From Coix lacryma-jobi var. lacryma-jobi (lineage: Eukaryota > Streptophyta > Magnoliopsida > Poales > Poaceae), in assembly GCA_009763385.1 (NCBI GenBank), contig CM019824.1:144653705-144717704 (forward strand): a stretch of 64,000 nucleotides of DNA, read 5' to 3'. The position numbers were made by a program, and so were the translations under genes. A model generated the notes under the pieces. That model did no database searches. It was not told where the DNA came from and saw nothing but the letters and a program-made list of their open reading frames with translations. Within the stretch, counting starts at the first letter, position 1; each line of letters starts with the position of its first letter. Shown piece by piece: positions 34,640 to 44,463 of the stretch.

Positions 34640-35631
34640 CCCCGGGCGAAGCCCCTCGCCCTCCCCTCGCCACTTCACGCACCCACTCTCTCTGCCGCCG
34701 CAAGCGAAGCCCCGCCGGCCGTCTTAGCCTTCCGAGAAGCGTCCCCAGGTGACGCCGCGTCCACCCCAGACACCCTGTGCCCTCTCTCTTTTGTTCCGCG
34801 TGAACCCGAGCCTCACCGGAGTTTTTCCCCTTTCGCAGATCCCGCCGCCGCCTCGTCATCGCTGTGGTGAGTCTCCGCCGGAGCCAAGGCCACCGACGAG
34901 CTCGCCTTCGCCCCCGCTTCGCTCCGGTGCTATCCGCGTGGTCAACCAAGGCCGGGAACGCCGGAACGGCGAGTTCCCAAGCCCCTCGCATGGCGCCGCC
35001 GCTCGTCGGCGTTTGCGCCGCCGCTCCCGCCGCCGCGCTCGCTCGCCGAGCCCTCCTGCGCCGTCCGATCGGTGCGGACGGCCAGGATTAGAACATAACG
35101 CCGAAGGGGTATGCACCGGGTCCATGGACCCGTGCACCCGAGCCTCGCGCGCGGTCCACCGTCCAGGTGGTGGACCGGCCAGTCGCGTCACGCCGCGTGG
35201 CGCCGCGTCAGCCGCCGCACCGCTGCAGCTGCTGCTTTTGTAAAAAGGCCCTCGAGCTTTCTGCTAATCAACCCGCAGTCCTGTCCAGTTCAAAATAGTT
35301 TTTCTTTTCAGTCCAGTTTTCTTACGGTTTGGCCCCTGAGCTTTTCAGTTTATGAACCCGCAGTCCTAGCCGAGCTGTTTTCGCTTGCTAACCCCCGAAG
35401 TCTACGGTTAATTACGTTCTAGCCCTCGGTTTTCGCAGGTTAGACCTCAGGGAAAGGTTTTTATTTACAAAAGTGCCCCTGAAACTTGTTTTCTTTATAA
35501 CTTTCTCGTTTTAGATCCGATTAGAGTGATCTTTATGTTCATTTGATCGTATCGACGAGTAGAATAGTTTTATATATGTTTCTCTAACTATTTTTGATGC
35601 TTGGTGTACTGTTCTAATAGATATATATATT

Positions 35632-36766
35632 TTGTTTGCATGTAATGACTGTTTGGATGCTATGATTGGTGATTCTTTATCGAGTCCAGACGGTGACGTG
35701 TTTGAGGAGCAGGCTTCGCAGGAGCAGTACCAGGACCAAGAGTGTGACCAAGGCAAGTACAACCCACGGTTTCCTTGTTACCTATTTAATGCAAGACCTA
35801 GTAAATCATTATGCATGTGTCTAATATGATGAACCATAGGATCATACTAGTTTCTTGAAACTGTATACCTTGAACCTATGGGTGGGTTTTGCATAACATG
35901 ACTAGTAAAGCTACGCGCTATATGTTGCTAATTGTTTAATACTGATTAATGACTATGGAACAATGTTAAAAGAGGCTTTTTAACCACATTTAGGGCACTG
36001 GAGCATGTTGTTCGCTCAGTGACCCACCCCAGGGACTATCTTTTAAAGCGGCCACCCGGGAGATCCCGTGCAACCTTGGGTATTATATGGCTCTGATCTT
36101 AGTTGGGTAACTAGACTTCCTCTAGCTTGTAGTAGTTACCGAAAGGCGCTAGAGGGGGGAACTGGGTTAAAGAATGGCTTCCTTGCCTGTCAAGATGTGT
36201 ACTGGTCGGCTGTCAGGTGTGCCATCTTGAAGGGGGCCTCCATTCGCCTGGAAGCCGAAACCTTGCGACTACTACTTGTTAGAGTGGCTAGTGAAAGACT
36301 ACGTAGTGAAACCCTGCCGTACTTCCATAGAGGAGGTAATGTGGGACTGGCTCTCCCCGGCATATGGGAATCACGGCCTAAGGTGAAAGTGTACAACCTC
36401 TGCAGAGTGTAAACGTGATATATCAGCCGTGCTCACGGATACGAGCGGCTCGGATCCTTTATAAGTGGTTCATGGTGGGGTATGTTGGTGGTTTGTGGCT
36501 TACCTCTTGTTAACATAATAATGATCATACTTTTGGGACAACTGGGATCATATACTTAGTAATGAAAGGTTATCTTTAAAATATGATTAAGATAAAATGC
36601 TAACCGCAGTCAACCAGGTCAACTTTTTTTGAGCCTTGCATCCCCCGTAGTTGTACTTGCTGAGCATGGTGAGCTGACGCTTGTCGTTGGTTCACATAAA
36701 AATCCCGGATGGGTACCAGATGAAGGAGAGTACGAGGAGTATCCAGAAGATGTGCCAGACTTCTGA
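35632..36766 (+). CDS. LTR-borne two-exon acidic small ORF (element G, 5' LTR)
   Basis: Block 35632-35752 encodes CNDCLDAMIGDSLSSPDGDV and an acidic, Gln-rich end, then meets GACCAAG|GCAAGT, a GC-type donor. After 967 bases, GTACCAG at 36719 is followed by 36720-36766, which in phase 1 reads DEGEYEEYPEDVPDF and stop. Two Tekay LTRs in the window show the same phase, donor sequence and acidic ending. The upstream start is unresolved; in the 3' LTR an ATG at 41992 opens the same frame. Splicing and translation are inferred, not shown. Confidence 0.42.
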
Positions 36767-36996
36767 GGATGGCGTACCCCCAGTCGGTGTCCCTGTGGAG
36801 TGAAGTCTACGTCTACGCTACCGTTGTATTAATGGGCCGTTGGCCGATGTGATGAACAATCTCGAGTGTTGTAATAAGTTATTAAACGTTGTTCGTGCTG
36901 TAATGATATACATTTTGTGGTATATGTGGATTTGGGACCCCCTGGGCCCACATATGCTTTACCTCGGCTTTATCCGTAAATCCGGGTGTTACAAAT

Positions 36997-37009
36997 TGGT
37001 ATCAAAGCC
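36997..37009 (+). other. primer binding site of element G
   Basis: TGGTATCAAAGCC follows the 5' LTR after three bases. It resembles the initiator tRNA-Met complement. Confidence 0.75.
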
Positions 37010-37169
37010 GAACTGACTGTAGGACGCTACCCTAGATAGACTGGGCACCCTTTTCCTAGGATTAATTCCAAAATTTTATTGCTTTTTATAATTTATAAAA
37101 TTTCTAGTACTCCTCTGTCTTTCATAAAACTTTTTTTTACCGTATCTGACTCATATTTAAAATTTGTAG

Positions 37170-38140
37170 ATGGCACGGACCAAGCAGACCGCTCGTAAGA
37201 GCACCGGAGGACGTGCACCGACCCGCGTCGAGTACCTCTGTCTGTTCCGTCAGCAGAGGCAGGAGGCCGAGGAGGAGCCCGAGGAGCAGCAGCAGGCTGC
37301 AGGTGGAGACCCCAGCGACAACTCCGGAGACTCGTCCGACGACCACTCCTCAGACGACTCTTCCGACGACCACTCCTCAGACGACTCTTCTGACGACCAC
37401 TCCAGCTCCGACTCCAGCGACTCGCACGACGACGGCAGTGGAGCGAGGTCCCCCGAGTACCACGTCCAGGACGAGGACGACGCCTACTGGATCCGGAGGA
37501 CCCATACCACTGAGGAGGGTGATGGCTTTTACCACCCCAAGCTCCTGAAGCTCGTCGACCTGCACTACGGCCCCAGCCGCACCTTGGTGGAGTACCGTAG
37601 CCGGGAGTATGTTCACCCCGAGCATACCGGCTACTGGGTCACCAAGGCATTCGTGAAGACCAGGGATGAGGACGACAAGACCTGGGTTGTGCGTGACGTG
37701 ATCTACGCTCTGAGTCCGACTTTCACCCGGGAGTTCGGCGTGGAGGACGCAGCGAGGCAGGCGTGCCTCATCTTCCGTGACAGGATATTCCCGACGATCC
37801 AGCAGGACGCCGACCGCTACTTCCCTCGCACCGTACTCTGGACGACGGCTGTGTGGTTGCCAGGGTGCAGCAGCACGAGAGTGCTCGCATGATAGAGACG
37901 GTACCCCTGGTAGTCGCCCTCAACACAGCCTTGGACAGAGCTATGCTTGATCAGAGGACTCTGTGGATCGAGGCGGAGAGGATGCAGCTACGGATCGACA
38001 ACCTCGAGCGCCAGCTGCGACGTGGAGCCCAGCCCCAGGATCCCCTCCCGACCGCCATAGCGAGGGACCCAGCTATCGTCGCTCAGCGCAAGAGGCATCA
38101 CCCGAGTTGCACCTGCACCCGCACGACCTACGAGCCATAG
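37170..38140 (+). pseudogene. ORF0 of element G with histone H3-tail mimic, one frameshift
   Basis: The first ATG after the primer site opens a frame starting MARTKQTARKSTGGRAP. After Met this equals residues 1-16 of histone H3 except K14 to R; K4, K9, S10, R2, R8, T3, T6 and T11 are kept. Residues about 30-48 are Glu/Gln-rich and 50-90 are Ser/Asp repeats. Then comes an unrecognised domain (YWIRRTHTTEEGDGFYHPKL; TGYWVTKAFVKTRDED; FGVEDAARQACLIFRDRIFP). The frame stops at 37892, but a second frame (37853-38140) continues with a coiled coil (MQLRIDNLERQLRR), so a frameshift near 37825-37855 probably broke a protein of about 320 residues. It precedes gag. I infer a chromatin-interacting accessory protein; nothing here is a complete histone fold. 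Confidence 0.8.
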
Positions 38141-38490
38141 GCGTTCCACCCCAGTTTAGACTAGATCGACAGTTACGCGAGTTCGAGTCAGTCTTATGTC
38201 AGTGTCATGTTATCGAGTCATGGATGATCTTTGAGTTAAATAATGTGCCTTAATGCTTGTAATGATGGACATGTGATGTTTTGGATCTTTGCATGTTTGG
38301 GATGAGTGTGGGACATGTCCACACCATCTTAGTACTCTTAATGTGGTTATAATAATAATAATAACGTTGGGTTTTATATCATCTTTTCTCGGATCAGCTT
38401 TCTCGAGCAGTTTCTTTTGTTATCTCTATCTCTGTCAATGCTTTATCATACAGTACAAAAGAGCTTATGAGGCCTATACATATGTTACAG
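38141..38490 (+). other. spacer between ORF0 and gag of element G
   Basis: About 350 AT-rich bases with no ORF. It ends CATATGTTACAG immediately before the likely gag ATG, which looks like a splice acceptor. Confidence 0.5.
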
Positions 38491-40218
38491 ATGGTTGACA
38501 CAAGGAGAACCTCTGGAGGAGGAAACCCACCACCACCACCCAATGTGTCGATAGAACAGCTCCTGGCTATGCAGACACAGCTTATGCAACAGATGACCAA
38601 TGCTATCCAGAACAACCAGAATCATCCACCCCCACCCCCACCTCAAGTTAGAGATAAGCGTGGCGAGTTCATGAAAGGACACCCGCCTACCTTCGATCAC
38701 TCCCCTGATCCCCTTCAAGCAGATGACTGGCTCCGGGCAGTTGGATGCCAGCTGGAGATTGCGCAATGCAACGACCGTGAGAAGGTCTTGTATGCATCGG
38801 GGCAACTCCAAGGAGCAACTCTTGATTGGTGGGAGACCTACCAACAAGCACACCCCAACCCCAACCAGATCACGTGGCAGGAGTTCCACGATAGTTTCCG
38901 CACGCATCATGTGCCGGCGGGAACAGTACGTTTGAAGAGAAAGGAGTTCTTAGCTTTGAAGCAAGGAAGCATGTCCGTTAGTGAATATAAGGACAAGTTT
39001 ACACAACTCTCCCGTTATGCACCGCGGGACATTGAAGAAGACCTCGATAAGCAAGAGCTCTTTATGGAGGGACTGAATGATGGGATCCAATATCAGCTAC
39101 TCTCTCACACCTTCGCCAACTTTCAGCAGATGGTTGACAAGGCATTGGTGATTGAGGGGAAGAGGCGTGATATGGATGCCAAGAAGAGAAAGTTCCAGAA
39201 CCAGCAGTCGGGAAGCAGCAGCCGTCCGCGCTTTTCTGCAGGGTATGACAACCAGCAGAGGCAGTATGGGCAAACAGGTAATGACCAGCGCAACCAGAAC
39301 CAGCAAAGGACCCCACAACAGTCACATCAGAATCAGAATCGTGCACAGACCCCTCGTCAGGGACAGACTGGTGGAACACCAGTGAAAAACTCTCCCAACA
39401 CGCCGGCCACTCCAACAAACAACAAGTGCTTCGTCTGTGGTGACGTTGGGCATCTCTCCTATCATTGTCCCAAGAAGACGGGGCAAGGATCCCAAAGCAT
39501 CCAGAAGCTCAACACTCACACGCCAAGCCGTCAAGGACAGCAGAACTATGCTCGTGGAAGGGTGAACCATGTGACAACAGAATCTGCTCAGGGCGCCCCA
39601 GATGTTGTGATCGGTACGTTTCCAGTTAACTCCCACTCTGCTTTAGTTTTGTTCGATTCCGGAGCATCACATTCTTTTATATCTGCACACTTTGTGAAGA
39701 GGCATACTCTACTCATGCATACCATGGACAAGGCCATGCTTGTTAGTTCACCAGGTGGTGAAATGAGAGCAAGCTTGCGCTGCCCAAAAGTTAAGGTTAA
39801 CATAAGGGGGGTAGACTTCTTATTCGATCTGATGGTGTTAAACACATATGGGATCGATGTCATTCTGGGTATGGACTGGTTGACAAGGCATGATGCAGTT
39901 ATTCACTGTGCAACAAGAACCGTACAGCTGAAAACTTCAGAAGGAGAAGTAATAGAGTGCAAGGCAGTATCACCTACTCTTGAAGTATGCCAAGTGAATC
40001 AGATTAAGGGATCAACGACTGATGATATTCCAATAGTCAGAAAATTCTCGGATGTTTTTCCCGACGATCTGCCAGGTATGCCACCTGAACGTGAAATTGA
40101 ATTTGTAATAGATCTTTTACCTGGCACTGCACCAATAGCAAAAAGACCTTATAGAATGGGTGTTAATGAGTTAGAAGAGCTAAAGAAACAAATAAGAGAA
40201 TTACTCGGAGCAAGATAA
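38491..40218 (+). CDS. gag: gag-protease of element G, truncated at RT
   Basis: I choose the ATG at 38491 (MVDTRRTSGGG), the usual start of Tekay gag, although the frame is open from 38467. It has a proline-rich N terminus, a retrotransposon gag domain (about 60-240: WLRAVGCQLEIAQCND, GATLDWWETY, EFLALKQGSMSVSEYKDKF), a CCHC knuckle CFVCGDVGHLSYHC, and an aspartic protease with LFDSGASHSF and VILGMDWL. It ends shortly into RT (FSDVFPDDLPGMPPEREIEF; ELLGAR) with a stop at 40216-40218. Gag could form particles and protease process them; RT, RNase H and integrase must come from another element. The frame itself is undamaged. Confidence 0.88.
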   Translation: MVDTRRTSGGGNPPPPPNVSIEQLLAMQTQLMQQMTNAIQNNQNHPPPPPPQVRDKRGEFMKGHPPTFDHSPDPLQADDWLRAVGCQLEIAQCNDREKVLYASGQLQGATLDWWETYQQAHPNPNQITWQEFHDSFRTHHVPAGTVRLKRKEFLALKQGSMSVSEYKDKFTQLSRYAPRDIEEDLDKQELFMEGLNDGIQYQLLSHTFANFQQMVDKALVIEGKRRDMDAKKRKFQNQQSGSSSRPRFSAGYDNQQRQYGQTGNDQRNQNQQRTPQQSHQNQNRAQTPRQGQTGGTPVKNSPNTPATPTNNKCFVCGDVGHLSYHCPKKTGQGSQSIQKLNTHTPSRQGQQNYARGRVNHVTTESAQGAPDVVIGTFPVNSHSALVLFDSGASHSFISAHFVKRHTLLMHTMDKAMLVSSPGGEMRASLRCPKVKVNIRGVDFLFDLMVLNTYGIDVILGMDWLTRHDAVIHCATRTVQLKTSEGEVIECKAVSPTLEVCQVNQIKGSTTDDIPIVRKFSDVFPDDLPGMPPEREIEFVIDLLPGTAPIAKRPYRMGVNELEELKKQIRELLGAR

Positions 40219-40349
40219 TCCGGATGTGTAAGGTTCAGTGGAATCGGCACTCTGAGGACGAGGCCACTTGGGAAAGAGAAGAGGATCTAAGATTAGAGTA
40301 TCCCAATCTTTTTCTATCTACCGAATCTCGAGGACGAGATTCATCCTAA
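40215..40349 (+). pseudogene. chromodomain-region tail of element G pol
   Basis: In another frame than gag-protease, the sequence reads IRMCKVQWNRHSEDEATWER and ends in TAA at 40347-40349. KVQW and EATWE mark the end of a Tekay integrase chromodomain region. It joins directly to the RT start, showing that about 3 kb of pol was deleted. Confidence 0.78.
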
Positions 40350-40360
40350 GGGGGTAGGTT
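40348..40360 (+). other. polypurine tract of element G
   Basis: AAGGGGGTAGGTT lies directly before the 3' LTR. Confidence 0.8.
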
Positions 40361-43300
40361 TGTGACACCCAGAAAAATCGCTTTTGAGAAAATAGAATTT
40401 AATATGAATTTATTTATTTGTTTTCATGCAACACATAGGCCAAATAATAAATTTTTGGTGAATTAATAAAATATCTCGGAGTTCAGAAACATTTTTGTTG
40501 CATTCATGCTGGAGCATAATATTTTGCTTGAGTGTAGGAATAGTGCTGAGTGGTTCAAATTCAAATTTGATTTGAATTTGGGCAAATTTTCAAAAGAAAA
40601 AAATAAAAGAAAAGGTTTTTCTTTTTCTCCATCTCTTCCTCACCCTTTTGGCCCAGCCGGCGATGCGGCCCAGCCCGCGGCCGCCTCTCTCTCCCCCTCC
40701 CCTCCTTTCCTCGCCGCGCCAGTCGGCCCAGTCGGCCCGCTCCGCGCCTGCCTCCCCGCTCGCCCTCGCGCGGCCCAGCGTGCTCACCCCCGGCCCGCTC
40801 GCCCCGCGCAGCGCGCAAGCGCAGCCGCGCCCGCCCGCCTGCCACCCCGGCCCCACCTGTCAGCCACGCGCCCCTTCCCCTACCTCGCGACGCTCAGCGT
40901 CCGCACCGCCGCACCCCTCCTCTCCCGAAACCGCCGCGGGAGTGGCCTTTATGGTCACTCGGCTTCAATCAAACCTCGGTGGAGCTCTTCCCCGACTCCT
41001 CACCGTCCACCCGAGCCCTATAAAGCCCCGGGCGAAGCCCCTCGCCCTCCCCTCGCTACTTCCCACACCCACTCTCTCTGCCGCCGCAAGCGAAGCCCCG
41101 CCGGCCGTCTTAGCCTTCCGAGAAGCGTCCCCAGGTGACGCCGCGTCCACCCCAGACACCCTGTGCCCTCTCTCTTTTGTTTCGCGTGAACCCGAGCCTC
41201 ACCGGAGTTTTTCCCCTTTCGCAGATCCCGCCGCCGCCTCGTCATCGTTGTGGTGAGTCTCCGCCGGAGCCAAGGCCACCGACAAGCTCGCCTTCGCCCC
41301 CGCTTCGCTCCGGTGCTATCCGCGTGGTCAACCAAGGCCGGGAACGCCGGAACGGCGAGTTCCCGAGCCCCTCGCATGGCGCCGCCGCTCACCGGCGTTT
41401 GCGCCGCCACTCCCGCCGCCGCGCTCGCTCGCCGAGCCCTCCTGCGCCGTCTGATCGGTGCGGACGGCCAGGATTAGAACATAACCCCGAAGGGGTATGC
41501 ACCGGGTCCATGGACCCGTGCACCCGAGCCTCGCGCGCGGTCCACCGTCCAGGTGGCGGACCGGCCAGTCGCGTCGCGCCGCGTGGCGCCGCGTCAGCCG
41601 CCGCACCGCTGCAGCTGCTGCTTTTGTAAAAAGGCCCCCGAGCTTTCTGCTAATCAACCCGCAGTCCTGTCCAGTTCAAAATAGTTTCTTTTCAGTCCAG
41701 TTTTCTTACGGTTTGGCCCCTGAGCTTTTCAGTTTATGAACCCGCAGTCCTAGCCGAGCTGTTTTCGCTTGCTAACCCCCGAAGTCTAGGGTTAATTACG
41801 TTCTAGCCCTCGGTTTTCGCAGGTTAGACCTCAGGGAAAGGTTTTTATTTACAAAAGTGCCCCTAAAACTTGTTTTCTTTATAACTTTCTCGTTTTAGAT
41901 CCGATTAGAGTGATCTTTATGTTCATTTGATCGTATCGACGAGTAGAATAGTTTTATATATGTTTCTCTAACTATTTTTGATGCTTGGTGTATGGTTCTA
42001 ATAGATATATATATTTTGTTTGCATGTAATGACTGTTTGGATGCTATGATTGGTGATTCTTTATCGAGTCCAGACGGTGACGTGTTTGAGGAGCAGGCTT
42101 CGCAGGAGCAGTACCAGGACCAAGCGTGTGACCAAGGCAAGTACAACCCACGGTTTCCTTGTTACCTATTTAATGCAAGACCTAGTAAATCATTGTGCAT
42201 GTGTCTAATATGATGAACCATAGGATCATACTAGTTTCCTAAAACTGTATACCTTGAACCTATGGGTGGGTTTTGCATAACATGACTAGTAAAGCTACGC
42301 GCTATATGTTGCTAATTGTTTAATACTGATTAATGACTATGGAACAATGTTAAAAGAGGCTTTTTAACCACATTTAGGGCAATGGAGCATGTTGTTCGCT
42401 CAGTGACCCACCCCAGGGACTATCTTTTAAAGCGGCCACCCGGGAGATCCCGTGCAACCTTGGGTATTATATGGCTCTGATCTTAGTTGGGTAACTAGAC
42501 TTCCTCTAGCTTGTAGTAGTTACCGAAAGGCGCTAGAGGGGGGAACTGGGTTAAAGAATGGCTTCCTTGCCTGTCAAGATGTGTACTGGTCGGCTGTCAG
42601 GTGTGCCATCTTGAAGGGGGCCTCCATTCGCCTGGAAGCCGAAACCTTGCGACTACTACTTGTTAGAGTGGCTAGTGAAAGACTACGTAGTGAAACCCTG
42701 CCGTACTTCCATAGAGGAGGTAATGTGGGACTGGCTCTCCCCGGCATATGGGAATCACGGCCTAAGGTGAAAGTGTACAACCTCTGCAGAGTGTAAACGT
42801 GATATATCAGCCGTGCTCACAGATACGAGCGGCTCGGATCCTTTATAAGTGGTTCATGGTGGGGTATGTTGGTGGTTTGTGGCTTACCTCTTGTTAACAT
42901 AATAATGATCATACTTTTGGGACAACTGGGATCATATACTTAGTAATGAAAGGTTATCTTTAAAATATGATTAAGATAAAATGCTAACCGCAGTCAACCA
43001 GGTCAACTTTTTTTGAGCCTTGCATCCCCCGTAGTTGTACTTGCTGAGCATGGTGAGCTGACGCTTGTCGTTGGTTCACATAAAAATCCCGGATGGGTAC
43101 CAGATGAAGGAGAGTACGAGGAGTATCCAGAAGATGTGCCAGACTTCTGAGGATGGCGTACCCCCAGTCGGTGTCCCTGTGGAGTGAAGTCTACGTCTAC
43201 GCTACCGTTGTATTAATGGGCCGTTGGCCGATGTGATGAACAATCTCGAGTGTTGTAATAAGTTATTAAACGTTGTTCGTGCTGTAATGATATACATTTT

Positions 43301-43377
43301 GTGGTATATGTGGATTTGGGACCCCCTGGGCCCACATATGCTTTACCTCGGCTTTATTCGTAAATCCGGGTGTTACA
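40361..43377 (+). repeat. 3' LTR of element G
   Basis: Closely similar to the 5' LTR, with scattered substitutions and small indels (for example TCTCTCTC against TCTCTC near 40685, and CAAACCTCGGTGG against CAACGGTGG near 40970). TATA box at 41019. Confidence 0.9.
41992..43150 (+). CDS. LTR-borne two-exon acidic small ORF (element G, 3' LTR)
   Basis: Second copy of the ORF. An ATG at 41992 opens the frame to the CAAG|GCAAGT junction at 42136/42137, and the second block is 43104-43150. The only coding difference seen in the first block is E to A (QDQEC to QDQAC), and the frame is kept in both LTRs. The ATG is ACT in the 5' LTR, so it may not be the true start. Confidence 0.4.
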
Positions 43378-44463
43378 AAAACTATGCCTCCACCTTCTTC
43401 ATTTGCTGGAGGTAGGGGAGGACAATCATTGTCATCTCTCCCCTGGCCCTAGAAAAGAAGAACATTCAGTCAGGTCAGAAGGATATTTATTCAGAACCTC
43501 GAAGACATGGTAAATCATATATTTACCTGAGGCGGTGGATTAATGGCGGAGAATGTTGTCACCACTGGAGCAAGGTGTTCACGACTCTTGAGAAGCCGGT
43601 TCATCCTCCATAAGACTTCACAGTCTAACAACTGTTCGACAACATGACGTCCCGGGTCATTCTTATCCAAGTACTCGAAGCCAAAATTGGCTCGTTATTG
43701 CAGAGGATGGAAGCGTCGTGCAATAAAATCTTGGACGACAGAGTACCCGGTCATGCCGTTGAGCTTTAATGCCTCTATGGTATCAATATGAGGTCGGATA
43801 GCCTCTAATCCTTCAGCACTAATTTTGTCTCTCCACTCACGGCACTTGCGGAGGCCACCCGTCGTGATGGCGCAGCGTCGGCGGAGGGTTTGCCATATAA
43901 AACTAGCCGGAAGCCGAGTCTTTGACAGAATCCGACAAATCTACAGCTATGTACTGACTAGCTACCTCTAACCTTAACTGGATGCTAGCACCGCCGACTA
44001 CCTCTACACTAGCATCACTGGGTTGACACTTCACCCAGAAGAAATAGCGGAAGAGAGTAAAAGAAGGGTAGATACCCAGAAAAGCTTCACACAGATGGGT
44101 AAAAATTGCAATGTGGAAGCAGGCATTGGGAGTGATATGGTTGAGAGTCAAACCATAATAGTGCAGCAATCCACGGAAAAAGTCAGAAGTAGGAAGCCCT
44201 AATCCCCGCTCGACAAAGGACTTGAACATCACTATTTCAGTAGTGTTGGGGGCAGGAGCGCGGTGATCGGTAGGCACTCTCCATCCATCAAGCGGTTGTG
44301 CTCGAAGTAATCCTTATTGCGCCAAGAACGCCAGCTCTGACAAGATGGTGTCTGGTTTTTTCCATGCCAATATGTCAGTTGGGGGATTGGGATGCTTCGG
44401 CTTTCCGGTGGTGGTGATCCTAACCTTCTTCTTATCACCAGCGACTTGTCTCTTGGGACCCAT
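43378..44463 (-). pseudogene. antisense gene of element B, N-terminal exon (gypsy-type transposon domain)
   Basis: It starts ATG at 44463-44461 (MGPKRQVAGDKKKVRITTTG). The domain from about 44270 to 43990 contains MFKSFVERGLGLP, DFFRGLLHYYGLTLNHITPN and HIAIFTHLCEAFLGIYPSF, which I recognise as the plant 'putative gypsy type transposon' domain (PF04195 type). Stops occur at 44316-44314 (after about 49 codons), near 43905 and several times after that, so the copy is dead. Such genes are borne in antisense by Tat-type gypsy elements; their function is not established. It continues at 33980 beyond element G. Confidence 0.75.

Larger units (their letters stand above)
33981..36993 (+). repeat. 5' LTR of element G
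   Basis: GC-rich first third with a TATA box at 34633-34639, then an AT-rich second half. GC-rich long frames in it (such as 34126-34752) are not conserved in a way that suggests coding. It holds the two-exon acidic ORF (35632-36766). Confidence 0.9.
33981..43377 (+). mobile_element. Tekay-type gag-only LTR element G with H3-tail ORF (9.4 kb)
   Basis: LTRs at 33981-36993 (3013 bp) and 40361-43377 (3017 bp) begin TGTGACACCC and end GGTGTTACA. The perfect target duplication is AAAAC (33976-33980 and 43378-43382). Internal parts are a primer site, an extra ORF with a histone H3-like tail, gag-protease, a short remnant of RT, the chromodomain tail and a polypurine tract. RT core, RNase H and integrase core are missing, so it is a gag-carrying non-autonomous derivative of a chromovirus. 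The LTRs differ by scattered substitutions and small indels, so it is older than F. Confidence 0.92.

Noticed and set aside
34126..35243. Long GC-rich ORFs in both LTRs of element G as host genes
   Set aside because: They are in LTR sequence, overlap each other in several frames and strands, are compositionally simple, and small indels between the two LTR copies shift them.
36068..36412. 114-codon ORF identical in both G LTRs
   Set aside because: Identity is expected between LTRs of one element and no relative of it is seen in the other Tekay LTRs; not enough to call it coding.
37170..37892. A genuine histone H3 gene
   Set aside because: The match ends after P16; there is no histone fold, and the ORF lies between a primer binding site and gag inside an LTR element.
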